Of a stretch of 64,000 nt of DNA, positions 17,054 through 27,887 are shown in pieces. The position numbers and the translations under genes are program-made. Each line of letters begins with the position of its first letter. Within the stretch, counting starts at the first letter, position 1. This stretch comes from Brevundimonas subvibrioides (lineage in GTDB: Bacteria > Pseudomonadota > Alphaproteobacteria > Caulobacterales > Caulobacteraceae): NCBI RefSeq assembly GCF_027271155.1, contig NZ_CP114542.1, positions 186,001 through 250,000 of the forward strand, read 5' to 3'. The notes beneath the pieces were generated by a model. It was not told the DNA's origin and did no database searches. It saw only the letters and a list, made by a program, of their open reading frames with translations.

Positions 17054-18763
17054 ATGGCCGGACCCGTCCACTACGAGCTCTATATCCGCAAGACGGTTCC
17101 ATCGCCCTGGGCCTTGATTCAGGCGACCGAAAACCGCCATCAGGCCATCGAGACCGCCGAGCAGATCCTGAGAGACAAGGAAGCTGTAGCCGTTCGGGTG
17201 ACCAAGGAGACGATGGATCCTGACACCAAGGAGTTCCAGAGCGTTGCCGTCCTGACCCGTGGCGAGCCCGAGCTTCCCACGAAAAAGGTCGTCGACGCTC
17301 CGAGCCAGCCCAATTGCATGGCTCCGGCCCACCTCTATACGCCCCGTGCCCGCGAACTGCTGGGTCGGGTTCTGGAAGACTGGCTGATGCGCCATGGCGT
17401 CACGCCATTCGAACTGCTGCATCGGCCCGACCTGGTCGAGCGGCTGGAAGCCTCGGGTGTCGAGGTCCAGCATGCCATCCAGAAAGTCGCCATCCCCGAA
17501 AGCCAGGCCACGGGCCAGCCGGCACACGACCTGATCCGGCACTATCAGCACCTGACCGAACAGGCGATGGCGCAGGTAGTGACGGCCGGGCGCAAGGGCA
17601 CCTTTGTCGACCTGACGGACCGGTCGCTGGCCGACGTGGCCCACAGACTGGCGGGCACGCCGGATCGGGCCTTCGTCATGGGCGGCGTCATCTCGGGGGC
17701 GCTGGTGGGTGCCAGAGGCGCACGGGCGCGGCTGGACCGGCTGATGAATCTGGCGGAAAGCGCACCGATGGACGGCGCGCCCCGCGCCCTGGTCATGAGC
17801 GCCATTGAGCAGATCCTGGTCGAGCTTCTGGGCGCGCGCAGCAATCTGGCCGAAATCCTCGGCCCCGCCCTGGACCAGGGCGGGAGCCTGGCCGCTGTGG
17901 TCCGAATGGTCGCGCCGCGCGAGATCGAGGCCCTGATCGCCCACGATCCGCGCATGGCCCTGCTGGTGCCCGCCGTGGACGGGGCGGCGGTCAGGCTTGG
18001 CCAGCGGCTGGACGCCGGTGAGTATCCCACCCTGGCGGCGTCCCTGGCGCGAATGGTCCTCCGCGAACTTCGGGGACCCCGACGGCTGCGGCCGTCCGAT
18101 GCCACCGGCGAAATCGACATCCTGCGGACCCTGGCCATGTCGCTGACCGCGACGGCAGGGCGACTGCTGATGCTGGAGGACGTCCAGACGGCCTTCATCG
18201 AGCGGTCCAGGAGCCTGGTCACGGCTGATTTCGTCCAGGCCTATGTCGCGTCCTGCGATACCGTCCTGTGCGAGGCCGAACAGCTGACCCGCCTGTGCGA
18301 GAACGTCACGGGATCGACGAACAAGCGGGCCGCCGCGCGCTGGCTGGTCGCCTGCGTGACCTCGCTTCGGTTCGAGACCGAGATGCGCGGACCCGGTCCG
18401 ACCCCGGCGCGCAAGCTCCAGGTCCTGGCCCAGCTCCAGCGCTCCGTTCAGTCAGCGGCCCTGATACAGGGTGATGCCGAACAGATCGCTGGCGCGATAG
18501 GGGCCCTTGGCGGCGTGATCGAAGCCGAGGCCAAACTGACAGCTCTGTTGGCGCGAGCGCCGGCACCGATCCATCAGAAACTCGCTGCGCTGCTGAGGCT
18601 CGCTGCAGGCGAAACCGCCCCCCTGGGCCCAGCTACCGAGCGCGCCAAGGCCGAAGCGATCAGGATGTTTCGGGCTCCGGACGCCCGTGCCGCTCTCAGC
18701 GCGGCGCCGGAAGCCCTGGCTCCGTTGAAGACCCTGATGCAGGCAGCCGGCCTGGCGGCATGA
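17054..18763 (+). CDS. conserved protein of unknown function, 569 residues
   Basis: No signal peptide or membrane helix is visible. The first about 80 residues (HYELYIRKTVPSPWALIQAT...) look like a small alpha-beta domain, with a conserved-looking segment AVLTRGEPELPTK. A cysteine-containing stretch APSQPNCMAPAHLY leads into a long helical region rich in leucine, alanine and arginine that continues to the C-terminus, probably a helical repeat or bundle. I do not recognise a family. It is divergent from chvI, in the place where pckA sits in many Alphaproteobacteria, but shares no feature with it. Codon use is like that of the neighbours, so it is a resident gene. Confidence 0.75.
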   Translation: MAGPVHYELYIRKTVPSPWALIQATENRHQAIETAEQILRDKEAVAVRVTKETMDPDTKEFQSVAVLTRGEPELPTKKVVDAPSQPNCMAPAHLYTPRARELLGRVLEDWLMRHGVTPFELLHRPDLVERLEASGVEVQHAIQKVAIPESQATGQPAHDLIRHYQHLTEQAMAQVVTAGRKGTFVDLTDRSLADVAHRLAGTPDRAFVMGGVISGALVGARGARARLDRLMNLAESAPMDGAPRALVMSAIEQILVELLGARSNLAEILGPALDQGGSLAAVVRMVAPREIEALIAHDPRMALLVPAVDGAAVRLGQRLDAGEYPTLAASLARMVLRELRGPRRLRPSDATGEIDILRTLAMSLTATAGRLLMLEDVQTAFIERSRSLVTADFVQAYVASCDTVLCEAEQLTRLCENVTGSTNKRAAARWLVACVTSLRFETEMRGPGPTPARKLQVLAQLQRSVQSAALIQGDAEQIAGAIGALGGVIEAEAKLTALLARAPAPIHQKLAALLRLAAGETAPLGPATERAKAEAIRMFRAPDARAALSAAPEALAPLKTLMQAAGLAA

Positions 18764-18791
18764 TCTCACTGCCACCGCCCGAGGCGCGGAA

Positions 18792-18813
18792 TCTCGCGGT
18801 CTGAGCCGCGAGA
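18792..18813 (+). terminator. hairpin between convergent genes
   Basis: TCTCGCGG (18792-18799) and CCGCGAGA (18806-18813) form an eight-base stem around TCTGAG, between the convergent genes ending at 18763 and 18828. It has no T run, so termination is a guess. Confidence 0.35.
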
Positions 18814-18827
18814 GGCGCCAGCCCGCC

Positions 18828-19118
18828 TCAGTCGAAGATGTCGAAGATACTGTCGCGCTTTTTCTTTTTGTAGTGACGGTCGTCGTCATCGCGATAGCGG
18901 GGTTGTTCGCGATAGGGCTGCTGCGTCTGGCCCCAGGGCTGGCTCTGCGGGGCATAGGCCTGCGGTGCCGCGGCAGCGGGCGCGCCCTCCATCAGTTTTT
19001 CGAGCTCGCCACGGTCCAGCCAGACCCCGCGACAGGTCGGGCACATGTCGAACTGCACGCCGTTGCGATCCAGCGTCTGCATCTGGGCATTATCGTTGGG
19101 GCACATCAGAAGGGGCAT
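18828..19118 (-). CDS. TFIIB-type zinc ribbon protein
   Basis: 96 residues. The N-terminal half is a zf-TFIIB domain: CPNDNAQM, then MCPTCRGVWLDRGELEKL, giving two Cys-x2-Cys-like zinc pairs (C6 with the usual second C replaced by N, and C26-C29). The loss of one cysteine in the first knuckle is worth noting, though members of this family often vary there. The C-terminal half is a proline/glutamine linker and a charged tail (DDDDRHYKKKKRD, then SIFDIFD). AAGGAG lies just before the ATG. Function unknown. Confidence 0.75.
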   Translation of the reverse strand: MPLLMCPNDNAQMQTLDRNGVQFDMCPTCRGVWLDRGELEKLMEGAPAAAAPQAYAPQSQPWGQTQQPYREQPRYRDDDDRHYKKKKRDSIFDIFD

Positions 19119-19130
19119 CGGCGTCTCCTT

Positions 19131-19147
19131 TTGAGAACAAGTCTCAA
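19131..19147 (-). promoter_or_regulatory. short palindrome upstream of the zinc ribbon gene
   Basis: TTGAGA and TCTCAA form a perfect six-base inverted repeat with a five-base spacer, 13 bases before the ATG at 19118 on the minus strand. It may be an operator or chance. Confidence 0.25.
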
Positions 19148-19216
19148 TGCCAGAGGATCACGCCGGTGCCAAGCGGCGGGGTGTCGCACGATCCCCGCCG
19201 CCTGGATAAGCCCAAA

Positions 19217-21205
19217 TCAGTCCTCGGCCAGGACGATCACGCGGTCCTCGGGCAGATATTCGATGCTCTCGGACTTGTTCGGATTGACCACGACGCCGCC
19301 CATGTTGCGGTCATCGTCGTCTTCGCTCTCGCGCTTCCTGCGGTAGCCGATCACGGTCTCGCCACGCTGCCGGGCCGCCTCGGCGATGGTATAGAAGCTA
19401 ACGGGGCCGGACAGGTCCACGTAGTCGCCGACCGGCCGCATGTAGATTTCCGAGCCGTCCTCATCCAGCAGGTCGTCGAAGATGGACGACAGGTATTCGT
19501 TCTCCGATGCCTGGGCCAGCATCAGGCTGACCAGTTTGTTGGACACGACGAAATCGTCAGCGCGGGTGACCTCGGCCAGTTCACGGTTACGGATGTCGAT
19601 CATCTCCGAGACGACGCTGATGTGTGTGCCAAGGCGCTCGGACAGTTTCCGCAGATGCAGCAGGGTGATCAGGGTGCGGGTGTCGGCCGACTGGGCCTCC
19701 ATGGTGTCGGAATAGCCCAGCACCATGATGGAGTCATAGGACACCGGGTCCAGCGCCTCGATCGAGGCCGAGTGGCTGGTATCGATCCGTTTCGCCTCGA
19801 CCTTCATGTTCTTCGATCCCAGCGGCATCGAGAGAATTTCCTCCTCGAAGCCCGGCGTATCGCCCGCCACGGTCAGGACGGAGCCCGGCCGCACGTATTT
19901 GGACAGTTCATAGGCGATCATCGGCCCACGCCGGTTCCAGCCGATGACCAGGGTGCGCTCGGCCTTGCGACGCACGGCCTTGGGTCGGCGAATGGCCGAG
20001 GCATCGACTGCGTCCGCAGGCAGCGGGGTCAGTCTGATGGATGCGTCGTCCTCGGCGATGATGATGGCGCGGGCACCCTCGGGAATGACCATGTCCATCG
20101 GAGGGTTCATCTTCACCGTGCCGTCGGCATAGCGCAGGCCGATCAGGGCCGAATCCTCATAGCCCATGACCGCGTCACCATAGGTGATCCCGACCAGGTC
20201 CTGAAGCTCGGTCGTGTAGATTTCACAGCCGTCGAAATCGAGCAGTTCGGAATAGACGGCCGACAGGCCGGCCTGACGGCTGGACTGGACCACGATGCGG
20301 GAGATCAGATCGTCGGCAAGCACCAGTTGCACCTCGTCGCCCCCGACGATGCGAGCCACCTCGGCGTTTTTGGCGTCGCGCAATTCGGCGGCGATCAGAT
20401 AGCGTTCCTCGCGGCGCTTGGGGTCGTTGGTCAGGGCCAGGACCGTCTTGATGACCTGGCTGTCGGGATCGTCGACTCCCTCGGGCGACACGACGATGAT
20501 CGAGCGGCAGGCCTGCGGATTGACGATCGAGAGGTCGAAAAGGTCGGTCGGGTCGCCCGAGCGGCAGATGATCTGGGTGTTCTTGAGATCCTCGACCTTG
20601 TCGGCGATCTCGTCCTCCATCTCGACCTTGTCCTTGCTGGCCATGATGACGATGCGCGGATTCTTCCGGCTTTCGTTGGCGATGACCAGTTCGGAGATGA
20701 TGTCGAAGATCGAGGCCGACCAGTTCAGAATGATGGTGTGGTCGCTCTCCAGCACGCGCGAGCGCCCCTTGCGGGCCTCCTCGATCTTGGCGTCCAGCCC
20801 GGCCGAAATGATCGAAATCAGGGCCGAAAAGACCAGAATGCCCATCAGCGTCACGAACAGGGTCAGAAAGCGGAACGGCCATCCCGTGTCGCCACCCATG
20901 GTGCCGGCGTCCATGGTCCGCATCAGCGATTGCCACGCCGCCTCGAAGAAGTTGAAGCCGCCGTCCGGACCCATCCGGCTGATCGCCAGGATGGTTGCGG
21001 CAAACAGAATGACGACCAGGGTCACCAGGCTGAGCCAGCCCACCAGGGCGACCGGGCCGCCAGCCATGGACTTGTCGAAACCATACTTCAGCCGTTCGCC
21101 CAGGCTGACGTCGCCGACGTTCTGGCCCTTGGTGGTGTTCGGCCTTGCGGTGCCTGCGCCCTTGACGGCGCTGCGAGCGGCGTTCGCCCGAGTGAGAGAG
21201 CCCAT
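19217..21205 (-). CDS. CASTOR/POLLUX-type ion channel with paired RCK (TrkA-N) domains
   Basis: 662 residues. Residues about 45-70 and 115-140 are membrane helices flanking a pore-loop region ([16 protein letters not shown] with GDTGWPFR). The rest is cytoplasmic: a first nucleotide-binding domain ([19 protein letters not shown]) and a second ([18 protein letters not shown]), each followed by a TrkA-C-like part. This is the layout of plant CASTOR/POLLUX channels and their bacterial homologues, which carry cations. The start at 21205 ([12 protein letters not shown]) is preferred; the frame upstream lacks conservation. The family is uncommon in well-studied bacteria and the physiological role here is unknown. 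Confidence 0.82.
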   Translation of the reverse strand: MGSLTRANAARSAVKGAGTARPNTTKGQNVGDVSLGERLKYGFDKSMAGGPVALVGWLSLVTLVVILFAATILAISRMGPDGGFNFFEAAWQSLMRTMDAGTMGGDTGWPFRFLTLFVTLMGILVFSALISIISAGLDAKIEEARKGRSRVLESDHTIILNWSASIFDIISELVIANESRKNPRIVIMASKDKVEMEDEIADKVEDLKNTQIICRSGDPTDLFDLSIVNPQACRSIIVVSPEGVDDPDSQVIKTVLALTNDPKRREERYLIAAELRDAKNAEVARIVGGDEVQLVLADDLISRIVVQSSRQAGLSAVYSELLDFDGCEIYTTELQDLVGITYGDAVMGYEDSALIGLRYADGTVKMNPPMDMVIPEGARAIIIAEDDASIRLTPLPADAVDASAIRRPKAVRRKAERTLVIGWNRRGPMIAYELSKYVRPGSVLTVAGDTPGFEEEILSMPLGSKNMKVEAKRIDTSHSASIEALDPVSYDSIMVLGYSDTMEAQSADTRTLITLLHLRKLSERLGTHISVVSEMIDIRNRELAEVTRADDFVVSNKLVSLMLAQASENEYLSSIFDDLLDEDGSEIYMRPVGDYVDLSGPVSFYTIAEAARQRGETVIGYRRKRESEDDDDRNMGGVVVNPNKSESIEYLPEDRVIVLAED

Positions 21206-21384
21206 GTCGGCTGTCAATCCTGTGGAAGTCCGCCGATCCCCCTGATCGGCGATCGCCGTCGCGGATGGTTCGCACCCGGACATTGAACGGCGTGATGCAT
21301 AGGACCGTTCTGGCCCCTTTGGAAGCTGACGATTTCCGACTAGAAGGGCGGCGTCTCTTCCCCCTCGCCACCGGGTGTTTCCCT

Positions 21385-21825
21385 ATGCGCTACCTGCATA
21401 CCATGGTCCGCGTCGCCGACCTGGAAGCCTCCCTGCACTTCTGGACGACCCAGCTGGGTCTGGAAGAAGTTCGACGCCTGGAGAACGAGAAGGGCCGGTT
21501 CACCCTCGTCTTCCTGGCCGCGCCACGGGACAAGGAACGCTCGACCGCCGAACGGTCGCCGGAGGTCGAGCTGACCTACAACTGGGACCCCGAGGTCTAC
21601 ACGGGTGGCCGGAATTTCGGCCATCTCGCCTACCGGGTCGACGACATCTATGCGACCTGCCAACACCTGATGGACTCGGGCGTGGTCATCAACCGCCCGC
21701 CCCGCGACGGCAACATGGCCTTCGTGCGCTCGCCGGACGGCATTTCGATCGAGCTGCTGCAGGAAGGCCCGGCCCTGCCGCCAGCCGAGCCCTGGTTGTC
21801 GATGCCGAACACGGGCACCTGGTAG
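21385..21825 (+). CDS. gloA: lactoylglutathione lyase (glyoxalase I)
   Basis: 146 residues from the ATG at 21385. It detoxifies methylglyoxal with glutathione. Two beta-alpha-beta-beta-beta modules are present, with [19 protein letters not shown] and LGLEEVRR at the start, the metal ligands H and E in [14 protein letters not shown] and [11 protein letters not shown], and the final [11 protein letters not shown] strand. The length is normal. An upstream in-frame start at 21265 gives no conserved sequence. Confidence 0.9.
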   Translation: MRYLHTMVRVADLEASLHFWTTQLGLEEVRRLENEKGRFTLVFLAAPRDKERSTAERSPEVELTYNWDPEVYTGGRNFGHLAYRVDDIYATCQHLMDSGVVINRPPRDGNMAFVRSPDGISIELLQEGPALPPAEPWLSMPNTGTW

Positions 21826-21986
21826 TGCCTCAACGCCCGAAGGCGACGCGGTGGAGGGGCCGGCCGACGACGGCAGCGGCACAGACAGCCGGCGACCGGA
21901 CACCTTTGCGGACCGACGATCAAGCCTCCCGCCTCTGATGGTTTCGCATCGTGACGGGCTGGACCGGGCCGCCTATGGTCCCCTTC

Positions 21987-24920
<2,934 letters not shown>

Positions 24921-24994
24921 AATGGCTCTAGGGCCAGAGATCGATTGGCTACATACTATCGTTCTAAGCGTGGCCAGTTTTTTGGGAGCATGCG

Positions 24995-27505
24995 TTGTCT
25001 TTAGACATTGATGATGCGCAACGACGGTTCGTTGCGTTGATGCCCGAACTCCAGCGGCTCTTAGATAAGCCCCTTAACGAGGCCGACACGCGGTTCAAAA
25101 TTCTCGATCGAATACTGATGGAGGTGCTCGAATGGCCAAACGACAGCATCGACACGGAGGAGTCCGTCAAAGACGGATTTGTAGATTACACGCTTCGTAC
25201 GATAGATGGCCGGGCGGTGTCGATAATCGAGGCGAAACGGGTCGGTAAGCTCACGTTAGGAACGGCATCCACAAAAGTAGCTGCTTTGGTGTTATCGGGA
25301 AGCGTACTGAAACACATTACGGACCCCATTAGGCAAGCTGCCGGATACGCGTCTATTAAAAGTGTTTCCACCGCGTGCGTGACCGATGGAAGGACTTGGC
25401 TCTTCTTTCAGACTAATCGTAGGGATGGCCTAGAAATAGGAGACGGCAAGGGAATACTTTTTCCATCCCTTGCCTCTATCGCGAATGAGTTCCCCCGCTT
25501 CCATGACCTCTTAAGTCCTTCGGGGATGAAAGACCGTCTAAACCTAGTCCAACTTAACAGAGCTGAAGGTATTCGGGCAGCTTTCGAGGAAGAACAGATA
25601 GTCGTTTCGCCTCCTGACGAGGCGAGGATGCTCCCTAGAAATACGTTGTCTGAGGACGCTTCCCTTCTGTTTGCCCAGTTTTTCTCCAATATCACTTCAG
25701 ACTCAGATCCTGAGATGATTAAGGCGTGTTTTGTTGAAAGTTCTGAAAGCAGAAAGGCGGACATCGAGCTTCAAAAAATTGCACAGAAGCTGCTCAATGG
25801 CATTGAGACCATCGACACGGGTAACAGCACGGCATTAACGGACGAAATCGAGAGATCAGTCAATATGATGCGTTCCGAGCGAATTTTGCTGATTGGCAAT
25901 AAAGGCTCTGGAAAATCTACATTTTTGACCCGGTTTTTTGCCGACGTGATACCGGCTTGGCTCTCGAAGCAGTGCTTAGTGCTCAGAATCCCTCTTGAGG
26001 CTGTCCCGGAGAGCGACAAGGACCAAGTACCCGGATGGGCCATTCGCCAAATACGGGACCGGTTAGATGTTCTGATCGGTTCAGGTGAGTCTCCGACATT
26101 CGACGAGCTCAGGGGTGTATTTTGGTCCGACTATAATCGGCTGAAAAACGGCCCGCTTGCGCCCCTCTACGCGAAGGACCCAGACGCTTTCCGCATCAAG
26201 TTTGGCGAGACGATAGAGACCATCCGTGAGACGACCCCTGAGCGCTATGTTCACGCGCTATTAAATAAAGCCGTAAAGTCTGATAAGAAACTACCTATAA
26301 TAATATTCGATAATGCTGACCAGTTTCCCGCAAATGTTCAAGATTCGATCTTCCAGCTTGCCAACTCTCTTTCGCTTGTAACTGTTGCTCTTAATATCGT
26401 TCCGATCACAGATCGAACTGTTTGGCGCCTATCAAAATCGGGTGCCCTGCAAAGTTATGAAGCGAAGAGCTTCTACCTTCCCGTTCCGGAGGCAAAACAA
26501 ATACTTCAGAAGAGGATCGATTACGTCAAATTGAAACTTAACGCCGATCCCGCAATGGCCAAAGAGTATTTCTCCATGCGAGGTTTCCGCGTTAAACTGG
26601 AGAGTATTGATAAGTTTGCCCAAGCAGTGGAGAGGATATTCGTATCAAACGACTTTGTGTCAGGCTTGATAGGCAGGCTCGCGAATTTTGACATTCGGCG
26701 AATGCTAAAAATAGCAGAGAGAATATTTCTGTCTCCAGAAATTAAGATTGATGACGTTTTAAGGGGATCGTTTGGGATTTCTCCCGGACGAGGGGAAATA
26801 CTTAGAATACATCGTGCAATAATAAAGGGTGAGAACGATAGGTACTCTCCACGGGAGAATGAATTTGTCTACAATCTTTTTTGGACAGATCCATCGTGGC
26901 CCTCATCTCCACTATTGGCGCTCTATATAATTCACACACTGAAGGCCCGGTTGGCGAATTCGCGTCTGGATAGCGTGGACTCCAGGCATTGGACTATCGG
27001 CGAGTTGTCCGCATTTTTTGAGCCAGCAGGGGCGCATCCTGACCAGACACTCTTGATTTGTCAGCGACTTGCCGACCGCGGATTGATTGAAGCGTTGGAC
27101 CCCAATGTGGAGCAGCTCGTACTTGGCAACAGGGTTGCAATTACGGAAAGTGGATTAGCGCATATCGATCTGGTGCGGACTTCGGATGTTTATTTGGAGC
27201 AAATGGCAATGGCAACGGGTTTGAACAGTCGGACCGTTTTCAACGCTATTAGAGATGATCGCACAACTGCAACGTCCGCCTCTTTCATATCCCTTCGGCG
27301 CCGCTTCGTTGATTACTTGACCGACCTCGACTCCCAGCGATTGCGTGTTCCAAATACGAAAGAATACGCCTCAGCCGTCGAAGCTCGACAAATGATGCGC
27401 TCGTTGGGGTCAACTGGTTCGCCTTCGGCTGGAGCGGTTCCGACGTCGGCGACGGTAACTGCTCCGTCGAAGAGCATCGGGACGCCCTTTAAAAGGACGA
27501 TATAG
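24995..27505 (+). CDS. nuclease-NTPase fusion, probable single-gene defence protein
   Basis: 836 residues from a TTG at 24995, six bases after GGGAG. The N-terminal domain (1 to about 150) resembles the nuclease domain of type I restriction R subunits: ILDRILMEVLEWPND, DGFVDYTLRT (D64), SIIEAKRVG (E79, K81), and DPIRQAAGYAS with the Q-x3-Y motif. A linker follows. The NTPase domain has Walker A LLIGNKGSGKSTF (K307) and Walker B PIIIFDNADQF (D439), then FDIRRMLKIAERI, a sensor-2-like arginine pair. The last 200 residues look like winged-helix or helical sensing modules, ending in a disordered tail. This nuclease-plus-STAND/AAA layout is that of phage-defence proteins. AT-rich codons, unlike polA, point to transfer. 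The exact system is not one I can name. Confidence 0.75.
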   Translation: MSLDIDDAQRRFVALMPELQRLLDKPLNEADTRFKILDRILMEVLEWPNDSIDTEESVKDGFVDYTLRTIDGRAVSIIEAKRVGKLTLGTASTKVAALVLSGSVLKHITDPIRQAAGYASIKSVSTACVTDGRTWLFFQTNRRDGLEIGDGKGILFPSLASIANEFPRFHDLLSPSGMKDRLNLVQLNRAEGIRAAFEEEQIVVSPPDEARMLPRNTLSEDASLLFAQFFSNITSDSDPEMIKACFVESSESRKADIELQKIAQKLLNGIETIDTGNSTALTDEIERSVNMMRSERILLIGNKGSGKSTFLTRFFADVIPAWLSKQCLVLRIPLEAVPESDKDQVPGWAIRQIRDRLDVLIGSGESPTFDELRGVFWSDYNRLKNGPLAPLYAKDPDAFRIKFGETIETIRETTPERYVHALLNKAVKSDKKLPIIIFDNADQFPANVQDSIFQLANSLSLVTVALNIVPITDRTVWRLSKSGALQSYEAKSFYLPVPEAKQILQKRIDYVKLKLNADPAMAKEYFSMRGFRVKLESIDKFAQAVERIFVSNDFVSGLIGRLANFDIRRMLKIAERIFLSPEIKIDDVLRGSFGISPGRGEILRIHRAIIKGENDRYSPRENEFVYNLFWTDPSWPSSPLLALYIIHTLKARLANSRLDSVDSRHWTIGELSAFFEPAGAHPDQTLLICQRLADRGLIEALDPNVEQLVLGNRVAITESGLAHIDLVRTSDVYLEQMAMATGLNSRTVFNAIRDDRTTATSASFISLRRRFVDYLTDLDSQRLRVPNTKEYASAVEARQMMRSLGSTGSPSAGAVPTSATVTAPSKSIGTPFKRTI

Positions 27506-27608
27506 CTTCATGCGAATCGTCCCCTTCACACCCCCGCCGGGTGCCTCGCCGGCTTCAGCGCCCACCCCCACACCGTCTCGGGCTGGAGGCCGGTGCCGCG
27601 CTCGACCT

Positions 27609-27637
27609 GGATGCGTCCCCGCTTTCGCGGGGATGAC
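27609..27637. repeat. REP-like hairpin (CCCCGC/GCGGGG)
   Basis: CCCCGC and GCGGGG pair around TTTC, flanked by GGATGCGT and ATGAC. On the minus strand this is the widespread proteobacterial GTCATCCCCGCGAAAGCGGG element. Confidence 0.65.
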
Positions 27638-27713
27638 AAAGGCGCTTCGGCACGGATGACAACGCCTTCGCAGGGCGGACGAGGCGCTTTCACCTGAAGA
27701 CCCGGGGGCCCTG

Positions 27714-27760
27714 GCCCCCTCCACCGCCTTCGGCGGTCCCCCTCCCCCGATGGGGGAGGA
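27714..27760 (+). repeat. palindromic repeat, intergenic copy
   Basis: The 35 bases from GCCCCCTCCACCGCC to the end of GGTCCCCCTCCCCC (27714-27748) are identical to 28280-28314 inside the terminase gene. The inner CCGCCTTCGGCGG is a hairpin, and the flank CCCTCCCCCGATGGGGGAGG forms a second one. Confidence 0.85.
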
Positions 27761-27887
27761 TTGGTGTGTCCGTTCGGAGCGTCCGGGTTGTCCGCGATGG
27801 GGCGGAATTACGCTTTGATTTCAGGGGGTGGGGTCGCCAGGGCGGGGCTGAACGCGCCCTGTATGCGGGGTGCCATAGAATGCCTCC

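Larger units (their letters stand above)
27506..27887. other. gene-free stretch between the defence gene and the terminase gene, repeat-rich
   Basis: Base content returns to high GC at about 27525. On the minus strand, 27526-27620 could encode a 30-residue fragment ending in TVWGWALKPARHPAGV and a TGA, which reads like the C-terminus of a lost gene but which I cannot identify. Then come a small hairpin repeat (27609-27637) and a longer palindromic repeat (27714-27760). No intact gene is visible. Confidence 0.5.

Noticed and set aside
18965..21286. 773-residue open frame on the plus strand
   Set aside because: Antisense to the channel gene; rich in histidine and glutamine as expected of a complement frame.
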